Positions 7,254 to 16,775 are shown, numbered from the stretch's first letter. The stretch: 64,000 nt of DNA from UASB124 sp041662445 (GCA_041662445.1 JBAZSL010000001.1:67317-131316), one strand, 5' to 3'. The notes: generated by a model from the letters alone, not told the origin. Made by a program: numbers and translations.

Positions 7254-9556
7254 TAAAACAACTCCATCGTTAAATTCTTGGGCGTCGATTTTTGATTGTC
7301 CGCAGCTTCATCTGTCGATTTGGTGCATGCATGTATATCTACGTGTTGTTGGCGATAGTGTTCAAATCCAAGATCGACAATTTTATCAATGAATTCCATA
7401 GGTCGTATGCCCACTTCTGCTGCTTGGTGAAAAATGCAGGTTGCGGGGGTGAGTCCTGGAAGCGTGTTGAATTCTAATATCACAACGCGCTCGATTCCTG
7501 TTGGACTGTGCTGAGCATCTTGATAAAAGCAATCGATGCGGCTGTAACCAACACACCCAATGGTAACATACGCATTGCGCACTGTTTTTTGTACAAGTTC
7601 AAGTACCGCAGCAGGTAATGGTGCTGGTGTTTGGTTTTCTCCTGCGCCTGGCAAAAATTTCTCTTCGATGGATAAAATTCCACCTTGAGCAACGGCCATA
7701 CTGGGTGGCAATGCTGTTGGATTTTCATTGCCGATGACGCCACACGTAAGTTCGACACCATTAATGAGTTCTTCAAGAAGAGCGGTCGTTTTGTTGCTCG
7801 TAAAAAAGGCATCCAAGGCCGAGCTCAATTCTTGCAGCGTAGTTACTTTGCTGACCATTACACTGCAGCCATCATCATGCGGTTTGACAATGAGCGGGAG
7901 CATGAGTGTCTGTGCTTGTAATGCTTTTTCAAGATGTGTATGACGAAGGGGCGCGTCAAGCTCGAGCCATTCAGCTTTTGTAATAAGCAGGCTTGCCGGT
8001 ACGGCAAAACCTTTGGAGCGTAAAAAATTATTGGTCTTAAATTTGTCCATGCACAATGCGCTTGCAAGAACGCCGGGGCCGTTGTACGGCATATCAAGCA
8101 TTTCCAGTGCACCTTGTACCGCCCCATTTTCGCCTTTGCCGCCATGAAGCCCAATAAACACAAAGTCGCATACTGATGGTAAATTCGACCATTGTACTTG
8201 TATGTCCGGTGTTACCAATTCTGCAATGGCACGTGTTGCATTTTTGATGAGCAGTTTTTGAGGTAGATGGAAGAGCTCCATGTTGTCATTAACAAAAAGA
8301 GGTAGGACTTCATATTTATGGGGAGAGAGCTTATAACAGATGTTTCTTCCCGACTCCAATGAGATTTCACGCTCATTAGAATCTCCACCCAGAAGAACGG
8401 CGACACGAATTTTTTTAATCGAGGTAGAAGCGTCCATGTTCGACCTTTTGTGTTGCGCAACGGTATACATGCCATAGGCATGCAATTCGTTTTCAATAAG
8501 GAAATTGATCAAGTCAGTATGGCTCATGCCGACTTCTGCTGCCTGATGAAACAGGAATGTTGAGGGAGACATACCGGTAAGTGTATTGGGATCAATAATG
8601 ACAACGCGTCCATCGGGTGTTAAAAAACCATCGATGCGTGAAATTGTTGAAAAGTGCAAAAGGCGTGTTACCTCAAGGCAGGTTTGTGCGATGCGTTGCT
8701 GATCGCTATCTGAGCAACGCGCAGGGGTAATCTTGAGCGCCTTGCCGGGCATATATTTTTGTTCGTAATCAAAAATATGGGTAGATGTATCGGTAACGAC
8801 TTCGGTGATTGGGAATGTAAACCATTCGCGTTGTATGGTGCCATCATGATTGTTGATGCGTTCCAGTGAGACGCAGACAAATTCCATGCCGCCAAGTTTT
8901 TCTTCAACAATAACATCTTGGCTCCGGCGCTGATCAACCGTGCTTGCTGCCCGAATAGCCGGAACGAGTTCTTCTGCGGTGAAAATAACTGCTATTCCAA
9001 GGCTTGAGCCTTCGTGCGATGGCTTGATAACGACGGGCAAGGTGACATGCGCCTGAATCAGCTGTTCTAGAATTTGTGCCTGTGTAAGCGCGCTTATCTC
9101 ATGCGCAGTAAGGGTGATGCCGCGTGGAACATCAATGCCACGTGCTGCGAGTACCGATTTTTGCATTGCCTTGTCCATGCCCAACGCGCTGCCAAGGACT
9201 TTGCTGCCCAGATAGGGTATTTTGAGTACTTCAAGCATTCCTTGAATCGTGCCATCTTCTCCGTAGCGACCGTGGACGGCAAGATAGACAAAATCGACAA
9301 TATTTCTGAGATCATCCCACGTAACTAAGCGAGCCTCTTTATCCAGACGATGAAAAAAATCGGCAATTTTGCCACGATGGAGAAAGTGTGGTGGCAGGAT
9401 ATAAAGTTTCCCGTGCTCTGTTTGAAAGATGGGAATAATGATGTAGCGTTGCGTATCAAGGTGATCACAGATAGTTCGGCCAGAGTTGAGAGAGACTTCG
9501 CGTTCTATCGAACGCCCGCCCATAAAAACGCCAATACGAAGTTTAGTGTCTATCAC
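7253..9556 (-). CDS. ddl: Tandem double D-alanine--D-alanine ligase
   Basis: ATP-grasp enzyme making the D-Ala-D-Ala dipeptide for peptidoglycan. At 767 residues it is twice the normal length and contains two complete Ddl modules in tandem: copy 1 starts IGVFMGGRSIEREVSL near residue 8, copy 2 starts VAVLLGGDSNEREISL near residue 386. Each has its HGxxGExGxxQGxLE and MDK motifs. Copy 1 keeps HEGSSLG and DYEQKY but has DPNTLTG where EFNTLPG is expected. Copy 2 keeps EFNTLPG but has DDGCSVM and SIEEKF at the other two places. The start is a GTG preceded by AAAGGA. It is followed by an overlapping ankyrin gene and preceded by rpe. The family call is secure; whether both halves are active is open. 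Confidence 0.93.
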   Translation of the reverse strand: MIDTKLRIGVFMGGRSIEREVSLNSGRTICDHLDTQRYIIIPIFQTEHGKLYILPPHFLHRGKIADFFHRLDKEARLVTWDDLRNIVDFVYLAVHGRYGEDGTIQGMLEVLKIPYLGSKVLGSALGMDKAMQKSVLAARGIDVPRGITLTAHEISALTQAQILEQLIQAHVTLPVVIKPSHEGSSLGIAVIFTAEELVPAIRAASTVDQRRSQDVIVEEKLGGMEFVCVSLERINNHDGTIQREWFTFPITEVVTDTSTHIFDYEQKYMPGKALKITPARCSDSDQQRIAQTCLEVTRLLHFSTISRIDGFLTPDGRVVIIDPNTLTGMSPSTFLFHQAAEVGMSHTDLINFLIENELHAYGMYTVAQHKRSNMDASTSIKKIRVAVLLGGDSNEREISLESGRNICYKLSPHKYEVLPLFVNDNMELFHLPQKLLIKNATRAIAELVTPDIQVQWSNLPSVCDFVFIGLHGGKGENGAVQGALEMLDMPYNGPGVLASALCMDKFKTNNFLRSKGFAVPASLLITKAEWLELDAPLRHTHLEKALQAQTLMLPLIVKPHDDGCSVMVSKVTTLQELSSALDAFFTSNKTTALLEELINGVELTCGVIGNENPTALPPSMAVAQGGILSIEEKFLPGAGENQTPAPLPAAVLELVQKTVRNAYVTIGCVGYSRIDCFYQDAQHSPTGIERVVILEFNTLPGLTPATCIFHQAAEVGIRPMEFIDKIVDLGFEHYRQQHVDIHACTKSTDEAADNQKSTPKNLTMELF

Positions 9557-9568
9557 GAGTAGTGTCCT

Positions 9569-10315
9569 TTACGAACGAATATGTGCATACAATTTTTCTA
9601 GAGCAGCAAGAGGATCTTGAGTATCAAAAATAGCAGATGCAACGGCAATCTGATCAACTTCATGTTGTATAAGGGTGTTGATATTATTTTCGTTAATTCC
9701 CCCGTCCATACAAATCGCGAGTGGTCTTTGGTGTTGTTGTCGAAATGCCACAAGAGGCTTAATTTTTTTAAGTATTTCTGTAATAAATTTTTGCCCGGAA
9801 AAGCCAGGTTCAACTGACATAAGAAGTACCGTATCTACAAAGGGAAGCGTGTTTAAAATTGTTTCGACCGCGGTGTGGGGATTAATGACTATTCCTGCTT
9901 TGAATCCCTTGTAGTGGATTGCTTGAATAAATTCGTGTTGTTGGTTCTCATGCGGTAGCGTTTCCTGATGGAAAAATAGAGTGTCTTGTGGCATGTTTCC
10001 AGGTTTGTAACTTAATGCAGGGGCTTGAAGATGCAAGGGTATTGTCTTGTCTTGCTGTAAAAAACCGGCACCTTTGGGATTTGTTTCAAGGCGGTCTAGC
10101 CAATGTGTTGGTTCATCAACCATAAGATGTATCTGAAGCGGAAGCATTGTTGCTTTTCTGATTGCGTTAACGAATTGAGCGCCCCACGTAAGATTGGGGA
10201 CAAAGTGGTCGTCCATGATGTCAATATGATAGCCGTGGCAAACGGTATCTAGTTCTGAAATAGTTTGTCGGAGGTTAAGAAGATCTGAAGAAATAAGTGA
10301 TGGATAAATTTCCAT
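9569..10315 (-). CDS. rpe: Ribulose-phosphate 3-epimerase
   Basis: TIM-barrel enzyme interconverting ribulose 5-phosphate and xylulose 5-phosphate in the pentose phosphate pathway. Diagnostic motifs are PSLISSD at the start, HIDIMDDHFVPNLTWG with the metal-binding His/Asp, IHLMVDEP, the phosphate-loop approach LLMSVEPGFSGQKFI and MDGGINENNI. At 248 residues it is about 25 longer than usual; the extra length lies around residues 75-125, where the central HLMV-to-KAGIVINP interval is expanded. The ATG follows GGGGGAA. It lies 12 bases upstream of ddl in the same direction. Confidence 0.94.
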   Translation of the reverse strand: MEIYPSLISSDLLNLRQTISELDTVCHGYHIDIMDDHFVPNLTWGAQFVNAIRKATMLPLQIHLMVDEPTHWLDRLETNPKGAGFLQQDKTIPLHLQAPALSYKPGNMPQDTLFFHQETLPHENQQHEFIQAIHYKGFKAGIVINPHTAVETILNTLPFVDTVLLMSVEPGFSGQKFITEILKKIKPLVAFRQQHQRPLAICMDGGINENNINTLIQHEVDQIAVASAIFDTQDPLAALEKLYAHIRS

Positions 10316-10344
10316 ATCAGTTCCCCCGCGAACGTGTAAGGGTG

Positions 10345-11247
10345 CTATTGAGTAACAACGACACCCATTTTTACCGCAGTTTCAAAGCCCTGTAAAGAAT
10401 GCTCCGTAAAATGCTCGATTGGCTGAATCGTGTTGGATTTAAAGAGGAGAACCACCGTTGACCCGCCGAACGCAAAATAACCGCATTCGTCACCTTTGCG
10501 ATACAGCTGTCCTGCCTGATGGGTATGCACTATAGACCCCACCATGAGCGCCCCTACGCAGAGCATCGCAACTGATCCCCACTGTTGAGTTTCTATCATG
10601 ACCAGGTGGCGTTCGTTGTGAAAAAATGGAGCTGCCCCAGCCAAAATTGCCATTGGGTTAACCGATGCGAATGCTCCATGAATAACTTTGGTTTGGCCAG
10701 GAATACCATCTACCGGAAAATGAATACGATGATAATCGTAAGGAGCAAGGCGGAAAACCATCATGGTGCCACCGATAAACTGTGATGCCAATTGGGGGCT
10801 GTCGAGGAATTTCTCTAAATTAAACTGTTGCTGCTTAATATAAAAGATGCTGTCGGATGCTATGTTTTGAATAGTATAAAGCTTGCCATCGACGGGGGAT
10901 ATAACGCGATTGGGACTGCTATCAATGGTGCGGGCCCACGGCTTGAGTTTGCGGATGAAAAAATCATTAAATGAGGTATAGCCGCCCGCAGGGACTACGT
11001 AGTTACCCATGATGAGATGATATTTTTTAATAAATGGTTGAATGTGCCTTCTGCTGAGTCGGCTCTTCAGGTAATAAGCAACAATTTTTGCTGCCCAGCG
11101 CGTACAAAAAAGTTTTTGTAGGATATGCCCTGTGCGGCTGTGATACAAGAAATAGAGCGACTTCCAGGAGTGGTTTGTTTCCTGTACAAGATGCGATCCA
11201 TCATAGTACATGATAGGTTGTGACGGTGTTGGAATATGATGCGACAT
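10345..11247 (-). CDS. psd: Phosphatidylserine decarboxylase proenzyme
   Basis: Membrane-bound pyruvoyl enzyme producing phosphatidylethanolamine. The protein carries PVDGKLYT, FRLAPYDYHRIHFPVDG with the catalytic Asp/His region, and near the C terminus FGGSTVVLLF, where self-cleavage within GGST would generate the pyruvoyl group on the small alpha chain. The frame opens at 11298, but the ATG at 11247 follows AAGGATG at good spacing and gives the usual length (about 300 residues, large PSD type I with an N-terminal helical extension). It is separated from rpe by 29 bases and is probably co-transcribed with it. Confidence 0.94.
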   Translation of the reverse strand: MSHHIPTPSQPIMYYDGSHLVQETNHSWKSLYFLYHSRTGHILQKLFCTRWAAKIVAYYLKSRLSRRHIQPFIKKYHLIMGNYVVPAGGYTSFNDFFIRKLKPWARTIDSSPNRVISPVDGKLYTIQNIASDSIFYIKQQQFNLEKFLDSPQLASQFIGGTMMVFRLAPYDYHRIHFPVDGIPGQTKVIHGAFASVNPMAILAGAAPFFHNERHLVMIETQQWGSVAMLCVGALMVGSIVHTHQAGQLYRKGDECGYFAFGGSTVVLLFKSNTIQPIEHFTEHSLQGFETAVKMGVVVTQ

Positions 11248-11316
11248 ACAAACATCCTTGACTGATACCACGATTTTCAGGGGCAAAAAGTTTACCACTA
11301 ATGTGGGCCAAAGTAA

Positions 11317-11889
11317 CTATTCTTGTAGAGATGGGTCAAGGCGGTAGATGAGATGCTTTTTAATGCATTCGGTAATATGTGGGATATTTTTTACAAGATA
11401 AGAAGCAAGAAAGTCGAAAAGTTCATCAAAAAATTTGCTTTTTCTGATAGGTGATGCGATGAGTGTGCGCGTAAATGCTTCGCGTTCTTGTGGTTGGAGT
11501 ACCATAAGTTGCGTAAGAAGTGGCGATGTTTTTGCGATGTCGGCCCGTTGTTCTTGATCAATTTCTTCAAAAAGTACCGTACTCAAGGTGGCCAAGGTGG
11601 CTGAGGCATGATCAAGTTCTGGAGCCTTTGTTGTATGAGGTTCGGTTAATTGTGCAACGGTGACAAGTACTGTACCGATAACATTCAGAACGCCTTGTTG
11701 CTTTATTTGCGGGTCGTTGGCGGTCAAAATATCACTAACCTGGCTGCATGATTGGGCAAGCCCCTGAAGTATGATGGCAAGTGAGGCATTTTTTTTACGA
11801 GTCAATTGTTCGACGTCGTTATTTGTTGCTATAGCTGGAGCAACGATTAAACAAAAAATGGCAATTGTTGCATATGGTAGCTTGCGCAT
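11317..11889 (-). CDS. Exported helical protein of unknown function
   Basis: Unrecognised 190-residue protein. The start ATG follows GAGGAGT, and residues 1-22 form a clear signal peptide (YATIAIFCLIVAPAIA, cleavage after AIA). The mature part is predicted to be mostly helical, with no cysteine pattern or catalytic signature. The C-terminal half is hydrophobic with basic residues. It lies between psd and the GerMN-like gene in the same direction. Only export can be argued. Confidence 0.7.
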   Translation of the reverse strand: MRKLPYATIAIFCLIVAPAIATNNDVEQLTRKKNASLAIILQGLAQSCSQVSDILTANDPQIKQQGVLNVIGTVLVTVAQLTEPHTTKAPELDHASATLATLSTVLFEEIDQEQRADIAKTSPLLTQLMVLQPQEREAFTRTLIASPIRKSKFFDELFDFLASYLVKNIPHITECIKKHLIYRLDPSLQE

Positions 11890-12040
11890 ATCAGAACTCC
11901 TCTCTCCTCAAAAGGCCTCACCGCGTTATTTTTTTAGAGCAATTTTGAACCATGCGATATATCTTCTCGAATTTTGGTCAATATCTGCAAGTAATTTGTT
12001 AAGAGGAGCCAGCCTGGCGATGGTTGAAGCTTCATTACAC

Positions 12041-12589
12041 CTACCTCAATCGCTGCTGCGTAGGAATCGGCTGCGAAAATTCAATATGATCATCAACCAT
12101 GGGTTGATCGTGTACCAAAAACATCATCGAGGTAAGTGTCAATCCGGCATGATGAAGTGTTTTGAAAAGGCCTTCGATGATGTACCATTTTTTAATGATT
12201 GACTGCTCAGGAATAAGAAAACTACGATCAAATGATAAATAGGCTTCACTCCCTGGGGAAGACAGAGCAATTGACTCAATCGCGCAGTTTTGGGGAATGA
12301 GTTGTTCGTCGGACAACGTGGTAAGCCATTGTTTAACAAGTTGCTGCAACGTTTGTGTCGGATTTTGTTCATCACACACAATAGAAGCTTCTTCGTGGCG
12401 CCAGGAGCCCTTTTTCCAATAGAAGATTTTAACAGCTTTTTTACTCGTCAAGTTTTGTTGAATCTGCTGGCTTGCTACTGATGGTGTGTAGGTAAATTGT
12501 ACAATGAGCCAGTTTCGCTGGATGAGAAAAAATATAATTCCCGCAAGGCCGCATATACATAACAGGATAATAAAAAATTGTGGTTTCAC
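12041..12589 (-). CDS. Membrane-anchored GerMN-domain-like protein
   Basis: 182-residue protein with an N-terminal membrane anchor (FFIILLCICGLAGIIFFLI) followed by a region with the layout of a GerMN domain: a VKIFYW strand, an LxQLVKQWL helix, a LIPQNCAIESIAL segment and an EAYLSFDRSFL strand, then a helix and a closing strand. GerMN domains occur in GerM and in envelope lipoproteins; their biochemical role is poorly known. The start is a GTG in a GTGA overlap with the stop of the cupin gene, so the two are translationally coupled. The call is a resemblance, moderately supported. Confidence 0.55.
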   Translation of the reverse strand: MKPQFFIILLCICGLAGIIFFLIQRNWLIVQFTYTPSVASQQIQQNLTSKKAVKIFYWKKGSWRHEEASIVCDEQNPTQTLQQLVKQWLTTLSDEQLIPQNCAIESIALSSPGSEAYLSFDRSFLIPEQSIIKKWYIIEGLFKTLHHAGLTLTSMMFLVHDQPMVDDHIEFSQPIPTQQRLR

Positions 12590-13011
12590 AGGCTATGCTC
12601 ACTTAGATTCATGGCCTTAAGATCGGCTTTGCCGCTCGTGCTTTTACGATATGAATCTTCATCCATATGTAATGTAGAAAATTCCAAAACCTCTGCTGAC
12701 GTAAGTGCGGTAATGCGGTGCCACATGTGAGGAAGAATGTGCATGGTGTCGCCTGTATTCATCATGCGGCGCTCGACAAGTCCGTTATATTCTGTATCAA
12801 GTACCACGGTGCCAGACTGAATATAAAATGTTTCATCTTTAACTTTGTGATGGTGCATTGAGCATTGGTAGCCACCTTTAAAAACCAACTTTTTCCCGCA
12901 ATAGGCTGAAGTGTTGGCGATCCATTCTTCATGGCCCCACTCCTTGTCAACAAGTTTGACGAGCTGTGAAGGCTTTACCGTATAACCGTTTTTAGTAAGA
13001 GAGGTAGACAT
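12586..13011 (-). CDS. Cupin-domain protein, mannose-6-phosphate isomerase type II-like
   Basis: 141-residue single-domain cupin. It shows the N-terminal WGHEEW motif typical of sugar-phosphate isomerase cupins, a metal-binding first motif (GYQCSMHHHKVKDETFYIQSG) and a second cupin motif GDTMHILPHMWHRI. The two His plus Glu and the later His would bind one divalent metal. Family relatives isomerise sugars or sugar phosphates (mannose-6-phosphate, D-lyxose); the substrate cannot be chosen here. The start ATG follows AAGGA. It overlaps the GerMN-like gene by 4 bases and follows the Nudix-like gene by 14. Confidence 0.8.
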   Translation of the reverse strand: MSTSLTKNGYTVKPSQLVKLVDKEWGHEEWIANTSAYCGKKLVFKGGYQCSMHHHKVKDETFYIQSGTVVLDTEYNGLVERRMMNTGDTMHILPHMWHRITALTSAEVLEFSTLHMDEDSYRKSTSGKADLKAMNLSEHSL

Positions 13012-13025
13012 GTAAGATCCTTAGC

Positions 13026-13469
13026 TTAAAGTTCAGAATGAGTAAAATCGTCAATTAAAATATGATCTTTGAGATGCGTTTTGAGATATAAAAGTACGCC
13101 TTCCAACGACGACTTAAGCTTTGATGAGTAGCGTGCAGGACGTTCGCGCGTGTCCTGAACCACGTGACGCAGACTGCGCCATCTGTATTCCGGAGGCAAT
13201 GATGCGTCGATGGTATCATCGGTGCAAATGAACGCAATCATAACCAGTTCGCGACCAAAAATTTCGTAGAGCTTTCCGCGCAGTCCGAGCATGGTCAAGC
13301 AACGTTGAGCGGCATCATATACGGTGATCGATTGGTCACCGTGAACGAAACAAGGCGTTCCCCACACAGGTGAAGAAGAAAAATCTCCTTGTTGTTGCTG
13401 CAGAAGTATTTCGCCATTATCTCTGATAATAAACATACTCACCGTTACGTCTTGAATAGCACCCTTCAT
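13026..13469 (-). CDS. Nudix-fold protein with a degenerate Nudix box
   Basis: The protein has the order of elements of a Nudix domain, similar to isopentenyl-diphosphate isomerase type proteins: VSMFIIRDNGEILLQQQ, then VWGTPCFVHG, a helix DAAQRCLTMLGL at the Nudix box position and a downstream EYRWRSLRHVV. The catalytic RExxEE glutamates are missing (R-C-L-T-M-L). It may be a non-catalytic or re-purposed Nudix protein. The frame opens at 13523, but the ATG at 13469 has GGAGGT close upstream and was preferred (147 residues). Same-direction neighbours are a cupin and a GerMN-like protein. Confidence 0.6.
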   Translation of the reverse strand: MKGAIQDVTVSMFIIRDNGEILLQQQQGDFSSSPVWGTPCFVHGDQSITVYDAAQRCLTMLGLRGKLYEIFGRELVMIAFICTDDTIDASLPPEYRWRSLRHVVQDTRERPARYSSKLKSSLEGVLLYLKTHLKDHILIDDFTHSEL

Positions 13470-13561
13470 GGTACCTCCACCCCTAGCAATGCCGCCGCGC
13501 TTCCTTTTCAATAACCAAGTCACCTCTATTTTTACGGGAACAATAACATGGCGTCAAATGA

Positions 13562-15175
13562 TTATTGCTGGGTATGTTGAATGCCCTTGAGAGCATCATT
13601 AAGGTCTGGGTAAACATGGTTGTTTTTTTGAAGCTCCAGGAATTGATTACTTTCGCGCAATAGATGTTCAATAACAGGATTTGGACTTACCACAAAAACG
13701 TTTTTGCCCTTATCGAGGAGCATCTGGGTAATTTCACCAAAGGCATCAACCCCATCAAGATCTATAAAATAAACATCGCGGAGTTTGAGGACAATATTAG
13801 TATAGCCTGCCGAAATGTTTTCGAGTTGTGCAAGGTGGGATTGTGCATTGATATACGCAAGTTGGCCTTTGATGGCATAAACAAGGGTATTCCCGTTGCT
13901 TGATTGTTGTTTTTGGTCAGCAGGTGTTTCTTCTTCGCGTCCTTTGATAATAATTTCATGATAACCGGTGGATAAGCGTTGCATCATGAGCAACATTGCA
14001 ATGACAGCACCGAGTAAAATACCGATAATGGCGTCTTCGTAAACAGTGAAAAACGCTACGATAAGTGAAATAGCAATGTTTTTTTTATCGATGCGATACA
14101 TATACCAAAAGTGTTCGGTTTCAAGCATGCCGGTTGCTATGTAAACCAGAATGGCGGCAATGACGGCTAAGGGAAGATATTGAAATGTTTGTAAAAAACA
14201 AAGTGATGCAAGCGCGATAAAGAGGCTGCTAATTCCAGCAGCCATTTTATGTGTGCCACCACTTCTGATATTAAGAGAGGTTCGCGCCAGAGCTGCTGTT
14301 GCAGGAAGCCCGCCGGCAAATCCAGATGCAATGTTGGCTAAGCTCAGCCCGAGCATTTCTTTGCGCCTATTGTGTTTTGTTTTAGTGGCGCCATCGGCAA
14401 TTCGCGCAGAAATCATGGTTTCAAGAATGGAAATTGCTGCAACTGAGAGCGCTGGAAGAAGGTATGCAAAGTTAAAATGCAGCGAGGGAAGTTGAAAAAG
14501 TGATGCACTGAGTGAATGGTACTTGGTTCCTAGCGTTGGCAATGTCCATGGCAAAATACCGTGAGAACAGAAATAACCAATCAAAATGCCAATGGGAGTT
14601 ACAACTATTGCGCCGGGTATACGGGGAAGAAATAGGGAAAAGGCGATTAAGCAGGCATACATGCAACCAAAAAGTACAAATGATGGTAGGTGCATAAGTT
14701 TGAGATTACATAGTGATTCATACACATTTGCCAGAAGCGTTTCGTGTTTAGGGAGTGGTGGAAGCCCAAAAATTGCTTCTACCTGCGTTAATATAACAAT
14801 AACCGATACGCCCAAAATAAAACCATGCAGGGCGCTTCCTGGTACAAAAATAAGATATTTTTCAAATTTGAATATATAGGCAATAAAAATAAAAATGCCG
14901 GCGACCAGTGCGATCATTGGTAGGCAGCTGCTGCCATATTTGCTTGTGTAGACAATTAATACGCCCGCAAGAGCTCCTGTTGGTCCAATAATGTTGTAAT
15001 TACTGCCGCCAAAAATCGAGGCTATAAGCCCTGCCCAGATGGCAGTAATAATGCCGACAACAGGGGCTGTCTGTGTCGCTACTGCAAGCGAAACTGCGAG
15101 CGGAATTGAAACAAGTCCAACGGTAACTCCCGCTTTCCAATTGGTGCGGATAAGATCAATGTAGTTGTTTTTCAT
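13562..15175 (-). CDS. SulP-family anion transporter with STAS domain
   Basis: Inner-membrane permease of the SLC26/SulP family, which moves sulfate, bicarbonate, dicarboxylates or other anions. About ten to twelve hydrophobic segments cover residues 15-400, including the family hallmark near the start (VGLVSIPLAVSLAVA, then NIIGPTGALAG). A C-terminal STAS domain follows (residues 430-530, with VYFIDLDGVDAF). The substrate cannot be read from sequence. The frame opens at 15199; the ATG at 15175 behind GGGGGAA is a better start and gives 537 residues, normal for the family. It is preceded by about 260 bases with no gene. Confidence 0.92.
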   Translation of the reverse strand: MKNNYIDLIRTNWKAGVTVGLVSIPLAVSLAVATQTAPVVGIITAIWAGLIASIFGGSNYNIIGPTGALAGVLIVYTSKYGSSCLPMIALVAGIFIFIAYIFKFEKYLIFVPGSALHGFILGVSVIVILTQVEAIFGLPPLPKHETLLANVYESLCNLKLMHLPSFVLFGCMYACLIAFSLFLPRIPGAIVVTPIGILIGYFCSHGILPWTLPTLGTKYHSLSASLFQLPSLHFNFAYLLPALSVAAISILETMISARIADGATKTKHNRRKEMLGLSLANIASGFAGGLPATAALARTSLNIRSGGTHKMAAGISSLFIALASLCFLQTFQYLPLAVIAAILVYIATGMLETEHFWYMYRIDKKNIAISLIVAFFTVYEDAIIGILLGAVIAMLLMMQRLSTGYHEIIIKGREEETPADQKQQSSNGNTLVYAIKGQLAYINAQSHLAQLENISAGYTNIVLKLRDVYFIDLDGVDAFGEITQMLLDKGKNVFVVSPNPVIEHLLRESNQFLELQKNNHVYPDLNDALKGIQHTQQ

Positions 15176-15434
15176 CGAAAATTCCCCCGGAGATCCCAAT
15201 TTTTAATGTAATTAACATTTCTAAAATACCCAAAAAGTGCATAACACGTCGAGATATTTGTCTCTTTGTGATAAAAAGAAGCCTATTATTCAAGCTAATT
15301 CGACGGATTTACAAGGATACTCATAGATTGAGTTTTTTTCAAATTGGTTGGCTGGGCTTCATTATCTGCTCGGCATAGGAGCTGGTTCTCCGCGTGAACA
15401 CGAATTGATGCTCTGATGAATTTAGTTATGTCTG

Positions 15435-16754
15435 TCAGCCTGGTGATGCTTCACTTTGTACCTGTACACTCATCATGTGCTCGATATCATGCGGACTTTT
15501 TGGTAATTCGTAACTGAGGCATACAACGCCATCATCAGCCATGATGTAATTATCCTCAATGCGAATGCCGATATTTTCAGCGGGAATATACACTCCTGGC
15601 TCAAGCGTAAAAATTTCACCCGGTTGCAATGGTTGCTGTAAATCGCCCACATCATGTACATCAAGACCAAGGTAATGGCCAAGCCCGTGACAGAAATATT
15701 GAGCAAGCCCTTGGCGTTCTAAAAAGGTGACGGCAAGGTGGTGGAGTGACTTTTCTGGATAGCGCGCATTGTTTAAGAACATGCCAGGTTTGGCGAGTGA
15801 CTCAATATACAGTTGGGCATCAAGAACTTTTTGATAAATTTCACGTTGGCGGGGTGAAAATTTTTTCCCCACGGGATAGGTGCGTGTAAGATCGGCGCTA
15901 TACATGCCATATTCAGCGCCAATATCAATTACCACTAAGTCCCCATCATTAAGTTGTCGTGTTTTATCAGTGTAATGAATGACCGTGGTGTTTTTACCGC
16001 TCGCAATAATTGAGGGGAATGCTGGCGTTGCAGCAGCAACTTGCGTGAAGACACATTCGACGGCTGCCAATATTTCGTATTCATACGAGCCTGCTTCGAT
16101 GAGTGTTGCCGCAGTTTTGTGTGCCATTGCGGTGATCTGTACCGCCTTATAAATCAGATCGGTTTCATAATCGTCTTTAATGCGACGCATTTCGTAGATC
16201 ATTGAGGAACAATCGATGGTTCTTTGCCCGAGTTCAGGAAGTGCGGTTACAAAGTGATTGTAAAGATCAATATGCCATAAATTACTGCCATGGTGTTGAT
16301 CGCGAAGCGTAGCGACGTGTGTCGTTTCATGCGTCTGAAGTGCATTGGTAAGGTCGTTAAGAAGATGGACGTATTTTTCTCGTGTGAAAACTGGACTATA
16401 AGAATAACCTGTTGTTTTTTCACCCAAAAAGCGAATCTCATCAACGCCAACCTTGGCTGCGTCATTGAGACTTTCTATGGCTGTTGGTGTCCATGTAGAA
16501 CGTTGAACTTCAAATTGAGGGGTATACAAGATTTCTTTGCCATCAGGGAATATGCAAAGAATGACGGCAGGTTCTGTAATTCCCGTGAGATAATAAAATG
16601 AACTTTCTTGGCGAAAAATATGTCGGTCAGTTTCAAAATCTGCCATCAACATAATGATATGCTGTTGGTCGTGATGATGTTCCCGGAGTATTTCAACAAC
16701 CTGCTTGCGACGTTGTTTGAAGATGACAAAATTTGTTGGTGGTGTAAATACCAT
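15435..16754 (-). CDS. pepP: Xaa-Pro aminopeptidase (aminopeptidase P family, M24B)
   Basis: Dinuclear-metal peptidase that removes an N-terminal residue preceding proline. The N-terminal creatinase-like domain (residues 1-165, with SSFYYLTGITEP) is followed by the pita-bread catalytic domain. Metal ligands are visible in VVIDIGAEYGMYSADLTRTYPVG (two Asp), GLGHYLGLDVHDVG (His), TLEPGVYI (Glu) and GIRIEDNY (Glu). The 439-residue length matches E. coli PepP. The ATG follows AAAGGTAGG. It lies 21 bases after the lptD stop in the same direction and may be the last gene of the yidC-recR-lptD unit. Confidence 0.94.
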   Translation of the reverse strand: MVFTPPTNFVIFKQRRKQVVEILREHHHDQQHIIMLMADFETDRHIFRQESSFYYLTGITEPAVILCIFPDGKEILYTPQFEVQRSTWTPTAIESLNDAAKVGVDEIRFLGEKTTGYSYSPVFTREKYVHLLNDLTNALQTHETTHVATLRDQHHGSNLWHIDLYNHFVTALPELGQRTIDCSSMIYEMRRIKDDYETDLIYKAVQITAMAHKTAATLIEAGSYEYEILAAVECVFTQVAAATPAFPSIIASGKNTTVIHYTDKTRQLNDGDLVVIDIGAEYGMYSADLTRTYPVGKKFSPRQREIYQKVLDAQLYIESLAKPGMFLNNARYPEKSLHHLAVTFLERQGLAQYFCHGLGHYLGLDVHDVGDLQQPLQPGEIFTLEPGVYIPAENIGIRIEDNYIMADDGVVCLSYELPKSPHDIEHMMSVQVQSEASPG

Positions 16755-16775
16755 ATCCTACCTTTCCTTTTTTTA

